Both the position numbers and the translations under genes were made by a program. This document shows positions 52,139 to 52,262 of a stretch of DNA of 52,262 nt, in pieces. This DNA is from Thermaceae bacterium (GTDB taxonomy: Bacteria > Deinococcota > Deinococci > Deinococcales > Thermaceae). Within the stretch, counting starts at the first letter, position 1; each line of letters starts with the position of its first letter. Location of the stretch: contig JADMIM010000017.1 of assembly GCA_015478585.1 (NCBI GenBank), positions 1 through 52,262 on the forward strand, given 5' to 3'. The notes beneath the pieces are model-generated. The model was not told the DNA's origin and ran no database searches. It saw only the letters and a program-made list of their open reading frames with translations.

Positions 52139-52262
52139 ATGGCGGAACTCCCTTTGCGTACAGATATCCGGGTCTCGGTAAGGGTGCTCTACGCACAGGA
52201 ACACTCCAGGGCCGGGCAGCATATTTTTGTCTACTTCATCGCCATTGAGAACCGAGGCGGGG
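52139..52262 (+). CDS. apaG: ApaG-like protein (partial, runs off the right edge)
   Basis: The first 41 codons read MAELPLRTDIRVSVRVLYAQ, then HSRAGQHIFVYFIAIENRGG, which matches the N-terminal strands of ApaG (DIRVxVxxxYxxEqS, then FxYxIxIxN). ApaG is a small fibronectin III-like beta-sandwich protein of about 125 residues, linked to Co2+/Mg2+ resistance and diadenosine tetraphosphate metabolism in enterobacteria; its molecular role is unclear. No ribosome site is seen, and a -10 box lies 6 nt upstream. Confidence 0.85.
   Translation, partial: MAELPLRTDIRVSVRVLYAQEHSRAGQHIFVYFIAIENRGG

Overview
The window looks like chromosomal DNA from a member of the Deinococcus-Thermus phylum, most likely a Meiothermus-type organism. 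The evidence is a GC-rich sequence with very frequent CTCGAG hexamers, a Gfh1-type RNA polymerase inhibitor (DDYDDSG tip) next to lysS, an Omp85/BamA protein, TolC-like proteins and a type 2 IPP isomerase. Many promoters place a TANNNT -10 box 6-7 nt before the start codon, which implies leaderless mRNAs. The genus is an inference from memory of related proteins and not from a search.

Layout. 1-2.9 kb: a MarR-regulated efflux operon (marR, two TolC-like genes, and a gene running off the left edge), all joined by ATGA overlaps. 3-8.3 kb: a small zinc-finger protein, gfh1, lysS and an MrfA-like helicase. 8.3-18.1 kb: a decayed GIY-YIG gene, a nucleotidyltransferase, mnmE, an aminotransferase plus CPA2 antiporter block bracketed by a perfect 139-bp inverted repeat, a class V aminotransferase behind a structured leader, a membrane protein and rarA. 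18.1-22.3 kb: a hairpin-rich spacer, tRNA-fMet, fni, a small protein, a DeoD-type phosphorylase and an enoyl-CoA hydratase. 22.6-30.4 kb: a sugar/polyol operon (CUT2 ABC transporter, TIM-barrel isomerase, three Gfo/Idh/MocA dehydrogenases). It has a clear promoter and two LacI-type operators, but its permease carries an in-frame TGA and its last gene is cut off by an IS605-type remnant. 30.7-36 kb: a broken toxin with an intact antitoxin, an exported protein, yggS, punA and bamA. 36-43 kb: a methyltransferase, an N-acylamino acid racemase operon, a ClC channel and a PIG-L deacetylase. 43-52 kb: tRNA-Ser, a beta-helix lipoprotein, a phosphonate-type ABC transporter, a HAD hydrolase, a DUF1304 protein, two DinB proteins and the start of apaG.

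The most unusual content is in the spacers. Six short elements (71-109 bp) share ends of the GAGCGGTTTTC / ACCGCGA type and always sit between TA dinucleotides, as expected for MITEs of an IS630/mariner-type transposase. One lies on the bamA stop codon, and another supplies the -10 box of apaG. A second family (56-bp core) is flanked by long degenerate arms built of GCCAAA/GCCGAA-like microrepeats; two of its copies form the 139-bp inverted repeat. A third type is clusters of tiny hairpins with three-base loops (ACA, GTA, TCT). A widespread CCCTCTCC/GGTGAGGG repeat has apparently inserted in frame inside an acetyltransferase gene.

There is no rRNA, CRISPR array, prophage or complete insertion sequence. 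I did not find a whole new defence or metabolic system. The best leads for undescribed biology are the repeat families, the leader RNA before the class V aminotransferase, and the racemase/acyltransferase/kinase/amidohydrolase operon.
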